Assembly (NCBI GenBank): GCA_035995165.1
Contig: DASYKU010000059.1
Coordinates: 1 to 64,000, forward strand
Direction of reading: 5' to 3'
DNA length: 64,000 nucleotides
Source of the DNA: Mycobacteriales bacterium
GTDB lineage: Bacteria > Actinomycetota > Actinomycetes > Mycobacteriales > CADCTP01
The notes beneath the pieces are model-generated. The model was not told the DNA's origin. It did not search any database and saw nothing but the letters and a program-made list of their open reading frames with translations. Of the stretch, positions 1 through 8,256 are shown piece after piece. The translations under genes and the position numbers were made by a program. How positions within the stretch are numbered: the stretch's first letter is position 1; every line of letters begins with the position of its first letter.

Positions 1-604
1 GGATGGCCTGACGACGTGCTGAGCCGAGGACCGGCGCCCAGCGGTTCGGCCGTGAACGGCGGTGGCGGGCCGCCAGCCGGCGACTCGCCCGGCTCAGGCG
101 ATCGCTACTCGGATCCGGGCCCCCGTGCCGACTCGTCACCCTGGGCGCCGACCCTGCGGTGCGTCTCGATTACGGCCCCTGGCCCCGATCCGAGGCACGC
201 ACAGCCCGTCGTGCACGACCTGCGCAGGAGCCGGATGCGTCTCGGGGAGCGGCCACGCCTTGTCGCCAATACGAAGGGCCCTCAGATGGGGAGGTCACCG
301 AGCGGAGGCGCCGGCAGGAAGGCCCGAGCGGGAGCTGGGCGCGGGCGGACAGTGAGCCGCGTGCTAGGCCGGGCGCGCGGCGGTTGAGACGATCGGTATC
401 GCCGTGTCGCAGCCGCACGCCCGGTGGTTGTGGGGAGGTAGGGCCCTGGAGTCGTCGCGGAGTACGCGTGGTCGTGGTCTACCGGAGGCAATAACGGACG
501 GATCTGGAGTAGAGACATGGACATCAAGACGGAGAATGTCTAGGGGTGAGGTCGAGAATTGGCGATGTGGGGCGGTCGGTGTCCAGTGCGAGGGAGTGAG
601 CACA
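1..604. other. 604-base stretch without a convincing gene, upstream of cmk
   Basis: Several open frames cross this stretch on both strands, but none gives a recognisable protein, and the translations are dominated by Arg/Pro/Gly as expected of random high-GC frames. In related actinobacteria the segmentation genes scpA/scpB and rluB lie upstream of cmk, so this is probably the rluB-cmk spacer. Near its end an 8-codon frame (ATG at 517, stop at 541-543) follows a GGAG and lies inside a short AGACAT/ATGTCT inverted repeat. It could be a leader peptide or chance. Confidence 0.4.
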
Positions 605-1315
605 ATGTCGCCCGTGTGGTCGGAGCAGGCGCCGGAGGCGGGGCGCGACGTGATCGCCCTCGACGGGCCGTCGGGTACGGGCAAGTCCACCGTCGCCCGG
701 GGGCTGGCCCGTCGGCTGGGCTTCCGGTACCTGGACACGGGCGCGATGTACCGGGCGGTGACCTGGGCCGTGCTGCGTGAGGGTGTGGACCCCGACGACG
801 CCGCAGCCGTGACCGACCTCGCCGCGCGGACCGCCATCACGATCAGCACCGACCCGAACCACCAGCACGTCACGGTCGACGGCCACCCGGTGGACCGGGA
901 GATCCGGTCCAAGGCGGTGACGACGGCGGTGAGTCCGGTCTCGGCGGCCCCGGGCGTACGGGCGCTGCTGGTCGCGGCGCAGCGGGAGCTGATCGGCCCG
1001 GGCGCGGTCGTGGTGGAGGGCCGGGACATCGGCACCGTGGTCGCCCCGGACGCGCCGCTGAAGATCTTCCTCACCGCCTCCCAGGACGTCCGGGCCACCC
1101 GCCGCTCCCGCCAGGACGGCAGCGACGACCGGGCCACCGCGGCCGACCTCGACCGCCGCGACACGTACGACAGCAGCCGGGCGCACAGCCCGCTGCGGGC
1201 CGCGGACGACGCGGTGCATGTCGACACGACCACGATGGGCGTCGATGAGGTGATCCAGCGTCTTATCGACCTGGCCGGCGAGCGGGCGATCACCTACGCC
1301 AGCCCGGGGAAGTGA
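605..1315 (+). CDS. cmk: Cytidylate kinase
   Basis: Cytidylate kinase phosphorylates CMP and dCMP to the diphosphates with ATP, feeding CTP and dCTP pools in the cytoplasm. The 236-residue protein has the nucleotide-binding loop GPSGTGKST at about residues 21-29, the family segment MYRAVTW that follows it, and the GRDIGTVV segment of the substrate-binding region. Length matches the family (about 220-230). The ATG at 605 is chosen because GGGAG stands about 10 bases upstream and because the open frame farther upstream (to 404) has no family similarity. In actinobacteria cmk is followed by plsC and der, as here, although plsC is broken in this window. Confidence 0.96.
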   Translation: MSPVWSEQAPEAGRDVIALDGPSGTGKSTVARGLARRLGFRYLDTGAMYRAVTWAVLREGVDPDDAAAVTDLAARTAITISTDPNHQHVTVDGHPVDREIRSKAVTTAVSPVSAAPGVRALLVAAQRELIGPGAVVVEGRDIGTVVAPDAPLKIFLTASQDVRATRRSRQDGSDDRATAADLDRRDTYDSSRAHSPLRAADDAVHVDTTTMGVDEVIQRLIDLAGERAITYASPGK

Positions 1316-1334
1316 AGCCCCGGAACTGATTCCT

Positions 1335-1384
1335 CGGGAGGTCGGGGCTCGGGAGGTCCGGGGGCCCGGGAGGTCCGGGGGCCC
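1335..1384. repeat. Short tandem repeat, about 17-base unit, between cmk and the plsC remnant
   Basis: The unit CGGGAGGTCCGGGGGCC occurs at 1350-1366 and again, identical, at 1367-1383. A shortened, diverged copy occupies 1335-1349. The repeat lies just after the cmk stop and just before the decayed plsC-like gene. Replication slippage in such G-rich repeats is a plausible source of local instability. Confidence 0.8.
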
Positions 1385-1473
1385 GGGCACGGGAAACGGC
1401 CCGAGACAGGGTGGGGCGTGACCGAGGCGATGAAGGTCGGAGCGGATCAGCTCCGGATCACCCGGGGATCGGG

Positions 1474-2048
1474 CGCGGACTGGGCAAGACGCTGGCCCGG
1501 ATCGCGGTCCTCGGCTCGGTGCCTGACGGCACTGCCCTGCCCGCGGTCGACCACACCGCGCTGGTCGACGCCCGATGATCTACGGGCTGCTCCCGCGGCC
1601 GGTCGCGTTCCCGGTCAAGGCGGAGGTGTTCCGCGGGCCGCCCGGCACGCTGCGGCGCACCGGCCAGATCCCGGTCCGCCGGGGCACGGTCGAGACCGGC
1701 CCGCTGCGGGCGGCGCTGGGCGTGCTCGCCGCCGGCGGCATCGTCGGTGTCCTCCCGAGGGCACCCGGGGCGAGGGGACGGTCGAGCAGGTCCGGCACGG
1801 CATCGCGTACCTGGCCGTACGGTCCGGGGCGCCGGTCGCGCCGGTCGCCTGCCACAGCACCCGGGCCCCGCCGCGGCCGCTCGTTCCTCCGGTTCCGGCG
1901 GCCGCCGACCGTGGTCGCGTTCGGACCGCCGCTCCACCTGCCCAGCGGCGCCGCGTCCCGGCGTACCGTTGCCGCTGCCGCAGACGAGATCCACCGCACG
2001 CTCGCGGCCCCTGTCGCCGCCACGCGCCCGGAACCGGAGAGAGACCAA
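1474..2048 (+). pseudogene. plsC: Decayed 1-acyl-glycerol-3-phosphate acyltransferase (PlsC-like)
   Basis: No single frame gives an acyltransferase, but joining frames does. Frame 1 (about 1477-1570) reads [11 protein letters not shown] and then the catalytic HX4D box (H-TALV-D). Frame 3 (about 1575-1755) reads [17 protein letters not shown] and GGIVGV. Frame 2 (about 1755-1865) supplies the second family box PEGTRGEG and [10 protein letters not shown]. Frame 3 resumes to about 2048 with [17 protein letters not shown]. At least three indels are therefore needed, near 1571, 1755 and 1865. Intact PlsC would acylate lysophosphatidate in phospholipid synthesis. Its position between cmk and der is the usual actinobacterial one. 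Sequencing error is possible, but the flanking genes are clean. Another acyltransferase elsewhere in the genome would have to cover the function. Confidence 0.85.
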
Positions 2049-2050
2049 CC

Positions 2051-3394
2051 ATGACCATCGCCGAGGACAGCGAAGACGTCCTCGACCTGCCCGTGCTTGC
2101 CGTCGTCGGCCGGCCCAACGTCGGCAAGTCGACTCTGGTCAACCGGATCCTGGGCCGCCGCGAGGCGGTGGTGCAGGACGTGCCGGGCGTGACCCGGGAC
2201 CGGGTCGCGTACGACGCGCTGTGGTCGGGGCGCCGGTTCACGGTGGTCGACACCGGGGGCTGGGAGCCGGACGCGAAGGGTTTCGCGGCCCGGGTGGCGG
2301 CGCAGGCCGAGCGGGCGATGCGGACCGCGGACGCCGTGCTGCTGGTGGTCGACGCCAGCGTCGGCGCGACGGCCACGGACGAGGCGGTCGCGCGGGTGCT
2401 GCTCCGCGGCGGCAAGCCGGTCGTGCTCGCGGCGAACAAGGTCGACGACGAGCGGGTCGAGCCGGAGGCGGCGTCGCTGTGGTCGCTCGGGCTGGGGGAG
2501 CCGTACCCGGTCAGCGCGCTGCACGGGCGCAACTCCGGCGACCTGCTCGACGCGATCCTCAAGGCGCTGCCGGAGGCGCCGGAGGACCGGGACGACGAGG
2601 CCGGTGGGCCGCGCCGGGTCGCGCTCGTAGGCCGGCCGAACGTCGGCAAGTCGAGCCTGCTGAACAAGCTCACCGGCGAGGAGCGCGCGGTGGTCGACGC
2701 CGTCGCCGGCACCACCGTCGACCCGGTCGACTCGCTGGTCGAGATCGGTTCGGAGATCTGGCGGTTTGTCGATACAGCGGGATTGCGACGTCGGGTCTCG
2801 CATGCGAGCGGCGCCGAGTACTACGCGTCGCTCCGGACCGCGGCCGCGATCGAGGCGGCCGAGGTCGCGATCGTCCTGCTGGACGCGAGCGAGCCGATCA
2901 GCGAGCAGGACCAGCGGGTGATCAGCTCGGTCATCGAGTCCGGGCGGGCGCTGGTGATCGCGTTCAACAAGTGGGACCTGGTCGACGCCGATCGGCGGGA
3001 GCGGCTGGACAAGGAGATCGATCGCGAGCTGCTGCGGGTCCGGTGGGCGCAGCGGGTGAACGTGTCGGCCCTGACCGGCCGGAGCGTGGACCGGCTGGCG
3101 CCGGCGCTGCGGACGGCGCTCGAGTCGTGGGAGCGGCGGATCCCGACCGGGCGGCTCAACAGCTGGCTGGGGGAGCTCATCGCGGCGACGCCGCCGCCGG
3201 TGCGGGGCGGCAAGCAGCCGCGGGTGCTGTTCGCGACCCAGGCCGGGACCAAGCCGCCGCGGTTCGTGCTGTTCACGACGGGCTTCCTGGAGCCGGCGTA
3301 CCGCCGGTTCGTGGAGCGGCGGCTGCGGGAGGACTTCGGGTTCCCCGGCTCGCCGGTCGAGGTGTCGGTCCGCGTACGGGAACGGCGCAAGTAG
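2051..3394 (+). CDS. der: Ribosome-assembly GTPase Der (EngA)
   Basis: Der is an essential GTPase with two tandem G domains that acts in 50S ribosomal subunit maturation. The first G domain shows GRPNVGKS at about residue 20, DTGGW, and NKVD. The second begins at about residue 194 with GRPNVGKSS, followed by DTAG and NKWD. The last 100 or so residues form the KH-like domain typical of the family. The protein is 447 residues, normal for actinobacterial Der. The ATG at 2051 has GGAGAGA about 7 bases upstream. The same frame stays open upstream through the plsC remnant, but that part is not Der. Confidence 0.97.
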   Translation: MTIAEDSEDVLDLPVLAVVGRPNVGKSTLVNRILGRREAVVQDVPGVTRDRVAYDALWSGRRFTVVDTGGWEPDAKGFAARVAAQAERAMRTADAVLLVVDASVGATATDEAVARVLLRGGKPVVLAANKVDDERVEPEAASLWSLGLGEPYPVSALHGRNSGDLLDAILKALPEAPEDRDDEAGGPRRVALVGRPNVGKSSLLNKLTGEERAVVDAVAGTTVDPVDSLVEIGSEIWRFVDTAGLRRRVSHASGAEYYASLRTAAAIEAAEVAIVLLDASEPISEQDQRVISSVIESGRALVIAFNKWDLVDADRRERLDKEIDRELLRVRWAQRVNVSALTGRSVDRLAPALRTALESWERRIPTGRLNSWLGELIAATPPPVRGGKQPRVLFATQAGTKPPRFVLFTTGFLEPAYRRFVERRLREDFGFPGSPVEVSVRVRERRK

Positions 3395-3610
3395 GCGCGC
3401 CGGAAGATCGCGGACGGATCCACGTGAAACACTGACCAAAGTCCGATCCTCCACTGCACGTCGAGACCGGCCGGAACTGAAGGTTCAGCACCTCGCCGCC
3501 TGAAACGTCCGGCCACCGGATCGGTCCTGCGGGGTGCCGTCGCCCGGGTCAGTGCCGGGCGTCCCGTCTCCGCGCGGACGGGAAGACGACCGCGCCGAGG
3601 GTGGCGCGGG

Positions 3611-3640
3611 GTCAAAGGGGGAGTAGCGCTGCGGTAGGCT
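3611..3640 (+). promoter_or_regulatory. Probable promoter of the tRNA-Pro gene
   Basis: A -35-like GTCAAA (3611-3616) and a -10-like TAGGCT (3635-3640) are separated by 18 bases. The predicted start lies near 3647, about 20 bases before the tRNA 5' end, as expected for a tRNA precursor. The rest of the 273-base gap between der and the tRNA holds GC-rich inverted repeats but no gene that I can see. Confidence 0.5.
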
Positions 3641-3667
3641 CGGGGCCGCACTCGTGAGGGTGCGGAT

Positions 3668-3741
3668 CGGGACGTGGCGCAGCTTGGTAGCGCACCTGAC
3701 TGGGGGTCAGGGGGTCGCAGGTTCAAATCCTGTCGTCCCGA
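3668..3741 (+). tRNA. tRNA-Pro (anticodon GGG)
   Basis: A complete 74-base cloverleaf can be folded. The acceptor arms are CGGGACG and CGTCCCG, the D stem GCGC/GCGC, the anticodon stem CCTGA/TCAGG around loop CTGGGGG, and the T arm GCAGG-TTCAAAT-CCTGT, with discriminator base A. Anticodon GGG reads CCC (and CCU) proline codons. The 3' CCA is not encoded. A proline tRNA after der and before pgsA is seen in other actinobacteria. Confidence 0.95.
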
Positions 3742-3775
3742 CAGAGCAACGCGGGACGGGGCCGAGGAGGGCGGG

Positions 3776-4399
3776 GTGCCGCCGAGCAGCGGGGAGCCAG
3801 CGACGGCCGCCCGGGGTAGTACCCCATCCGACCGTGTCGTCACGATCCCCAACATCCTCAGCGTCCTCCGGCTGGCCGGCGTTCCGGTCTTCCTCTGGCT
3901 GCTGCTGGGCCCGCACGCCGACGTCATCGCGCTCGTCGTGCTCATGGTCGCGGGGATCACCGACTACCTCGACGGCAAGATCGCCCGCGCGCTCGGTCAG
4001 ACCAGCCGGCTCGGTGTGCTTCTCGACCCGGCCGCGGACCGGCTCTACATCCTGGCCACGCTGGTCGCGTTCGTCCTGCGCGACGTCATCCCGTGGTGGC
4101 TGGCGGTGATCATCGTCGGCCGGGACGTGGTGCTCGCGCCGGGGGTGGCGCTGCTGCGCCGGCACCGCTACGGCCCACTGAACGTGAGCTACATCGGCAA
4201 GTCCGCCACCTTCTGCCTCCTGTATGCCTTCCCGCTGCTGCTCATCGGCGCGCACGACTGGGCCGTCTCGGACGTCTGCCGCCCGGTCGCGTGGGCGTTC
4301 GCGATCTGGGGGACGGTCCTCTACGTGCTGTCCGGCGTCCTGTACGGCCTGCAGGTCGCGCAGGTCGTCCGGGCCGACACCAGAGCGGCCGCCGGGTGA
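3776..4399 (+). CDS. pgsA: CDP-alcohol phosphatidyltransferase (PgsA-type)
   Basis: This integral membrane enzyme transfers a phosphatidyl group from CDP-diacylglycerol to an alcohol, most likely glycerol-3-phosphate, for phosphatidylglycerol synthesis. The family signature is complete: D-YL-DG-KI-AR, then eight residues, G, VLL, D, PAA, D (from DYLDG to DPAAD). Several hydrophobic helices follow. The frame is open back into the tRNA gene, so the true start must be later. GTG at 3776 is preferred because GAGGAGG precedes it by 6 bases, giving 207 residues. The next gene overlaps it by 4 bases. A cardiolipin-synthase or phosphatidylinositol-type specificity cannot be excluded from sequence alone. 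Confidence 0.9.
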   Translation: MPPSSGEPATAARGSTPSDRVVTIPNILSVLRLAGVPVFLWLLLGPHADVIALVVLMVAGITDYLDGKIARALGQTSRLGVLLDPAADRLYILATLVAFVLRDVIPWWLAVIIVGRDVVLAPGVALLRRHRYGPLNVSYIGKSATFCLLYAFPLLLIGAHDWAVSDVCRPVAWAFAIWGTVLYVLSGVLYGLQVAQVVRADTRAAAG

Positions 4400-5427
4400 C
4401 GAAGGGGGAGCACGCCGAGGGCGCTCCGGACCCGCTGGTGCAGCGGGCCCTGCGGCTGCGCGGCGAGGAGCACACCAAGCATCGGCCTCGATTCGGCAAC
4501 ATGTCGACTTCACTCCTCAACGAGCTGATGACCGATCACCTCGACAGCGGATATGCCGCCGCAGCGGCACGTCGACAAGAAGACGAGTCGGTGAATCCTG
4601 CGCCGGTCGCGGGCCGGAGGACGACGGCGATCCTCGCGGTCGGGCTGCTGCTGCTCGGCTTCGTGCTGGCGGCCGCGTACCGGGGGACGCTGCGGCAGGC
4701 GCCGGACTCGGAGCGGACCCGGCAGGCGCTCGTGCACGACATCCAGGACGGCTCGTCGCTCAGCGACTCGCTGCAGCGGCAGGCCGAGACCCTGTCCGGT
4801 CAGCTGTCCCGGCAGCGGGACGCGGCGCTGACCGCGAGCCGCAACGGCGACCGGGCCGCGGCCGACGTACGGCGCCTCGAGGAGGCGGCGGCCCAGCGCG
4901 CGGTGCACGGGCCGGGCGTCTCGGTCGCGGTCGGCGACGCGTCGGGCACCGACCAGGTCGACCCGACGACCGGGCAGCGGGTGCCGGTCCCGCCCGACGA
5001 CAACGGCCGGATCCGGGACCGCGACCTGCAGTCGCTGGTGAACGCGCTCTGGGCGGCCGGCGCGGAGGCGATGGCGATCGACGGTCAGCGGATGGCACCG
5101 ACGACGACGATCCGGGCCGCCGGGGAGGCGATCCTGGTCGACCTGCGGCCGGTGCAGAGCCCGTACACGATCGAGGCGGTGGGGGACCCGGTGACGCTGC
5201 TGCCGCGGTTCGCCGACAGCGAAGCGGCGCGGCGGTTCCAGTCCTACACCGGGCTCTACGGGATCCAGTTCACCGTGCACGACTCGGCCGACCTCACGCT
5301 GCGGGCCGCGACCGACCCGGACCTGCGGTACGCCACCCCGGTCCCGTCGCCGACTACTGTGACCCCCTCCGCGTCGGCCTCGCCCAGGGCGCCGACGCCG
5401 GTCAGAACCTCGGGAGGTGGACGGTGA
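4396..5427 (+). CDS. DUF881 membrane protein, first copy
   Basis: This is a 343-residue DUF881 protein with one membrane helix at about residues 77-95 (TAILAVGLLLLGFVLAAAY). A coiled-coil-like, Gln/Arg-rich extracytoplasmic segment and the DUF881 core follow; the core includes GPGVSVAVGDASG and the GAEAMAIDGQRM segment. The C-terminus is a Pro/Ser/Thr-rich tail. The GTG start overlaps the pgsA stop (GTGA). ATG at 4501 is an alternative start that would drop a 35-residue cytoplasmic piece. DUF881 proteins flank sbp in many Gram-positive genomes; their function is not established, and cell envelope or division roles are suspected. Confidence 0.88.
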   Translation: MTKGEHAEGAPDPLVQRALRLRGEEHTKHRPRFGNMSTSLLNELMTDHLDSGYAAAAARRQEDESVNPAPVAGRRTTAILAVGLLLLGFVLAAAYRGTLRQAPDSERTRQALVHDIQDGSSLSDSLQRQAETLSGQLSRQRDAALTASRNGDRAAADVRRLEEAAAQRAVHGPGVSVAVGDASGTDQVDPTTGQRVPVPPDDNGRIRDRDLQSLVNALWAAGAEAMAIDGQRMAPTTTIRAAGEAILVDLRPVQSPYTIEAVGDPVTLLPRFADSEAARRFQSYTGLYGIQFTVHDSADLTLRAATDPDLRYATPVPSPTTVTPSASASPRAPTPVRTSGGGR

Positions 5428-5756
5428 TCCCCGCGCTCGCCCTGGCGGTCGGGGTGGTGCTCGGCCTGCTGTTCGAGCCGGTGGTGCCGCTGTGGTTGCA
5501 GCCGTATCTGCCGATCGCGGTGGTGGCCGCGCTCGACGCCGTCTTCGGCGGGATCCGGGCCCGGCTCGACGGGATCTTCGACGCGAAGGTCTTCGTGGTC
5601 TCGTTCGTGTCCAACGTCCTGGTGGCGGCGCTGATCGTGTTCCTCGGGGACAAGCTCGGGGTGGGCGCGCAACTCTCGACGGGGGTCGTGGTCGTGCTCG
5701 GCATCCGCATCTTCGGCAACGCGGCCGCGATCCGCCGGCACGTGTTCCGGGCATGA
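5424..5756 (+). CDS. sbp: Small basic protein Sbp (DUF1290)
   Basis: A 110-residue, very hydrophobic protein with about three membrane helices and the family segment FGGIRARLDGIFDAKVF in the middle. Its start (GTG, preceded by GGGAGG) overlaps the upstream DUF881 gene by 4 bases, and its stop overlaps the next DUF881 gene by 4. The three genes are therefore translationally coupled and probably act together at the membrane. The biochemical function of Sbp is unknown. Confidence 0.9.
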   Translation: MIPALALAVGVVLGLLFEPVVPLWLQPYLPIAVVAALDAVFGGIRARLDGIFDAKVFVVSFVSNVLVAALIVFLGDKLGVGAQLSTGVVVVLGIRIFGNAAAIRRHVFRA

Positions 5757-7228
5757 GTTCGGACCGTATGTCCTCACCTCGACCCGAGGATGAGACCGGC
5801 TTGGTGAATTCGTCCACGAGCGGCTCGCGCAGCAGCGAAGGTGCGAAGGACGTTCCTGCTCGGGACGACCTCATGGCCGACGAGGCTCAAGACGACGTCA
5901 CAGCCGACGAGGCTCAAGACGCGCTCGCGGTCGGAGAGTCCCGGGACGACTCGGCGGGCGCGGAGGCCCGGGACGGCCTCGCGGGCGCGGACGCCCGGGA
6001 CGACTACTCGGGTGCGGACGCCCGGGACGACAACTCGGGCGCGCAGGCCCGGGACCCCTACACGGACGCGGAGACCCTGGACGCCTTCTCCGGCGCGCAG
6101 GCCCGGGACCCCTACACGGACGCGGAGACCCCGGCCGACTTCTCCGGCGCGCAGGCCCGGGACGGCTTCGCGGGCGCGGACGCCCGGGACGGCCTCGCGG
6201 GCGGAGAGGCCCGGGGCGACTCTGCGGGTGACGGCGTCTCGGGCGGACGGCAGGCGAGGGATCTGGGCCAGGAGACGGACGGTCTTCCGCTGCGGCCGGT
6301 TGCCGACGAGGAACAGTTCGCCGAGCCGGCCGACGCGGAGACGTCAGGGGCGTTGCCGGCGGTGGCCGGTGCGGAGGAGGAGCCGGGGGACGACGCCGGC
6401 GAGAACGCGGCCGGCGGCAGGAGCGCCAGGGACGGAAGCGGCGAGGGTGGGAGCGCCAGGGACGGGAGCGGCGAGGGTGGGAGCGCCGAGGACGGGAGCG
6501 GCGAGGGTGGGAGCGCGGCCGACGCGGGGAGTAAGGCGCGGGCGTTCGGGTGGAGCCGCTCGCCAGCAGCTCTCCTTGTCGGCCTGTTGATAGGACTCCT
6601 CGGTTTCGGCTTAGCGGTTCAGGTACGAAGCAATACGTCGACAAGCGGATTGCCTGCCGCCCGCCAGGAGGATCTGGTCCGGATCCTCGATGACCTCTCC
6701 TCCCGCGAGGACCGGCTCCGCCGCCAGATCGCCGACCTCGAGGCGGCCAGGACCCGGCTCTCGACCACCGGCGACACGACCAGCACCGCGCTGGAGGAAG
6801 CGCGCAAGCGCTCGGACGCGCTCGGCATCCTGGCCGGCACCGTGCCCGCGCAGGGCCCGGGCATCGTGCTGACCCTGACCGACCCGACCAGTGGGCTCGC
6901 GGCCGAGGACCTGCTCGACACCGTCGAGGAGCTGCGGGCGGCCGGGGCCGAGGCGATCCAGGTCGGCGGCGTCCGGATCGGTCTCGACTCGAGCTTCACC
7001 GCGGTCGGCCGCGGCATCGCCGTGGACGGGGTGGCCGTGACCGCGCCGTACACGATCCTGGCGATCGGCGATCCGCCGACGCTGGCGACCGCGATGCAGA
7101 TCCCGGGCGGGGTCTCGGACACGGCCAAGCGCGCCGGCGGGGACGCGCAGGCCGACCAGCGGCAGCAGGTCGTCATCCGGGCGCTGCGCGCGATCCGCAC
7201 CCCGCGCTACTCCCAGCCCACGAACTGA
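5753..7228 (+). CDS. DUF881 membrane protein with a long acidic repeat N-terminus
   Basis: This is a 491-residue DUF881 protein, much longer than usual. Residues 1-265 form a strongly acidic, low-complexity cytoplasmic extension. It includes eight or so copies of a 9-residue unit of the type GADARDxxx (residues 69-159) and three to four copies of a 10-residue unit GGSARDGSGE (about 222-257). A membrane helix (about 271-291) and a normal DUF881 domain follow, with GPGIVLTLTDP and GAEAIQVGGVRIG. ATG at 5753 overlaps the sbp stop. No internal start gives a shorter protein with an obviously better ribosome-binding site. The extension looks intrinsically disordered. Confidence 0.88.
   Translation: MSSDRMSSPRPEDETGLVNSSTSGSRSSEGAKDVPARDDLMADEAQDDVTADEAQDALAVGESRDDSAGAEARDGLAGADARDDYSGADARDDNSGAQARDPYTDAETLDAFSGAQARDPYTDAETPADFSGAQARDGFAGADARDGLAGGEARGDSAGDGVSGGRQARDLGQETDGLPLRPVADEEQFAEPADAETSGALPAVAGAEEEPGDDAGENAAGGRSARDGSGEGGSARDGSGEGGSAEDGSGEGGSAADAGSKARAFGWSRSPAALLVGLLIGLLGFGLAVQVRSNTSTSGLPAARQEDLVRILDDLSSREDRLRRQIADLEAARTRLSTTGDTTSTALEEARKRSDALGILAGTVPAQGPGIVLTLTDPTSGLAAEDLLDTVEELRAAGAEAIQVGGVRIGLDSSFTAVGRGIAVDGVAVTAPYTILAIGDPPTLATAMQIPGGVSDTAKRAGGDAQADQRQQVVIRALRAIRTPRYSQPTN
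5957..6229 (+). repeat. 27-base coding repeat array in the second DUF881 gene
   Basis: Degenerate tandem units of 27 bases (two of them doubled to 54 bases) encode GA[DEQ]ARD plus three variable residues. The two 18-residue copies (GAQARDPYTDAET...) are nearly identical in DNA, which indicates recent duplication. Confidence 0.8.
6416..6523 (+). repeat. 30-base coding repeat in the second DUF881 gene
   Basis: Three to four tandem 30-base units encode GGSARDGSGE with small changes (RD, ED, AD). Copies are nearly identical, so copy number may vary between strains. Confidence 0.8.
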
Positions 7229-7242
7229 ATACGATCTGCGCC

Positions 7243-7629
7243 GTGAACACGCCGGAGGACCTGAGGTACACCGCCGAGCACGAGTGGGTCCGGGTCGCCG
7301 AGGGCCATGCGTTGCGCGTCGGCATCACCGACTACGCGCAGAGCGCGCTCGGCGACATCGTCTTCGTCTCGCTGCCGACCGTCGGCACGGCCGTGACGCC
7401 GGGCCAGCCGCTGGGCGAGGTCGAGTCGACCAAGAGCGTCTCGGACGTCTTCGCCCCGGTGACCGGGACGGTGACGGCCCGCAACGACGCGCTGGAGGGG
7501 CAGCCGGAACTGCTCAACTCCGACCCGTACGGTGAGGGGTGGATCGTGGAGATCGAGGTCGCCGACATCGGCGTGCTCGACACGCTGCTGTCCGCGGACG
7601 CGTACATACAGCTCGTCGACGAATCCTGA
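7243..7629 (+). CDS. gcvH: Glycine cleavage system H protein
   Basis: GcvH is the lipoyl carrier that shuttles the aminomethyl group between the P, T and L proteins of the glycine cleavage system. The 128-residue protein has the usual length, and the lipoylated lysine is Lys64 in ESTKSVSDV. The GTG start at 7243 lies only 14 bases after the DUF881 stop. A TACGAT hexamer at 7230-7235 could be a -10 box giving a nearly leaderless transcript. gcvP lies 6 kb downstream behind a riboswitch; gcvT was not found in the window. Confidence 0.96.
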   Translation: MNTPEDLRYTAEHEWVRVAEGHALRVGITDYAQSALGDIVFVSLPTVGTAVTPGQPLGEVESTKSVSDVFAPVTGTVTARNDALEGQPELLNSDPYGEGWIVEIEVADIGVLDTLLSADAYIQLVDES

Positions 7630-7652
7630 TCGGCTTCACCCTCCACTACCGG

Positions 7653-7682
7653 TTGACCCTTGTGGAACGGGCTGACTAGGCT
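7653..7682 (+). promoter_or_regulatory. Probable promoter of garA
   Basis: TTGACC (7653-7658) and TAGGCT (7677-7682) are spaced by 18 bases. The predicted start near 7689 leaves a leader of about 40 bases with GGGAGG before the garA start. Confidence 0.6.
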
Positions 7683-7730
7683 CGCTCGACTCCGAAGAAG
7701 CATCCACCTGAGCGGGAGGCGAGCCCGACC

Positions 7731-8252
7731 GTGTTCTGCACCCGGTGCGGCCACGACAACCCCGACGACGCGCGCTTCTGCGCGCAGTGCGGCGCGCCGT
7801 TGTCCCGGGTCGAGTACGCGTCGTCGCCGGACGCCACGTCGATCTTCCAGCCCGGCGCCTTCGACGAGACGCCGGTCGACGACTCCGGCGACGAGGCCGC
7901 CGGCGCGGTCGACGCGCTGCCGCCGGGCTCGGCCCTGCTGGTGGTCAAGCGCGGGCCGAACGCCGGCAGTCGCTTCCTGCTCGACCAGGACGTGACCACG
8001 GCCGGGCGGCACCCGGACAGCGACATCTTCCTCGACGACGTGACGGTGTCCCGGCGGCACGCGGAGTTCCGCCGGGAGGGCGGCGGCTTCGTGGTGCACG
8101 ACGTCGGCAGCCTCAACGGGACGTATGTGAATCGTCAGCGCATCGACGTGGCCGCGCTGGCCGGCGGTGACGAGGTCCAGGTCGGCAAGTTCCGGTTGCT
8201 GTACCTCGCCGGCGCCCGCACCGGCGGTGAAGAGCCCGCCGTCAGCAGGTGA
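7731..8252 (+). CDS. garA: FHA-domain regulator, GarA/OdhI type, with N-terminal zinc ribbon
   Basis: GarA/OdhI proteins bind and inhibit 2-oxoglutarate dehydrogenase and control glutamate metabolism according to phosphorylation by Ser/Thr kinases. The 173-residue protein starts with a zinc ribbon (CTRC near residue 3 and CAQC near residue 17). A linker containing Thr36/Ser37 in DATSIF occupies the place of the phosphorylated TT/TS motif of GarA. The FHA domain follows, with GRHPDSDI (92-99), SRRHAEF (107-113) and GSLNGTYVN (126-134). Mycobacterial GarA lacks the zinc ribbon. The position next to gcvH and ftsR supports the GarA assignment. GTG at 7731 has GGGAGG upstream. Confidence 0.88.
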   Translation: MFCTRCGHDNPDDARFCAQCGAPLSRVEYASSPDATSIFQPGAFDETPVDDSGDEAAGAVDALPPGSALLVVKRGPNAGSRFLLDQDVTTAGRHPDSDIFLDDVTVSRRHAEFRREGGGFVVHDVGSLNGTYVNRQRIDVAALAGGDEVQVGKFRLLYLAGARTGGEEPAVSR

Positions 8253-8256
8253 TCCC

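Noticed and set aside
16-494. Open frames of 97-123 codons at the left edge
   Set aside because: Composition is Arg/Pro/Gly-rich, frames overlap each other on both strands, and none resembles a known family or has a convincing ribosome-binding site.
3668-3775. Extension of the phosphatidyltransferase start into the tRNA gene
   Set aside because: The tRNA occupies this sequence, and a better start with a ribosome-binding site exists at 3776.
5957-6523. CRISPR array
   Set aside because: The repeats are directly tandem, in frame and coding for acidic residues, without unique spacers.
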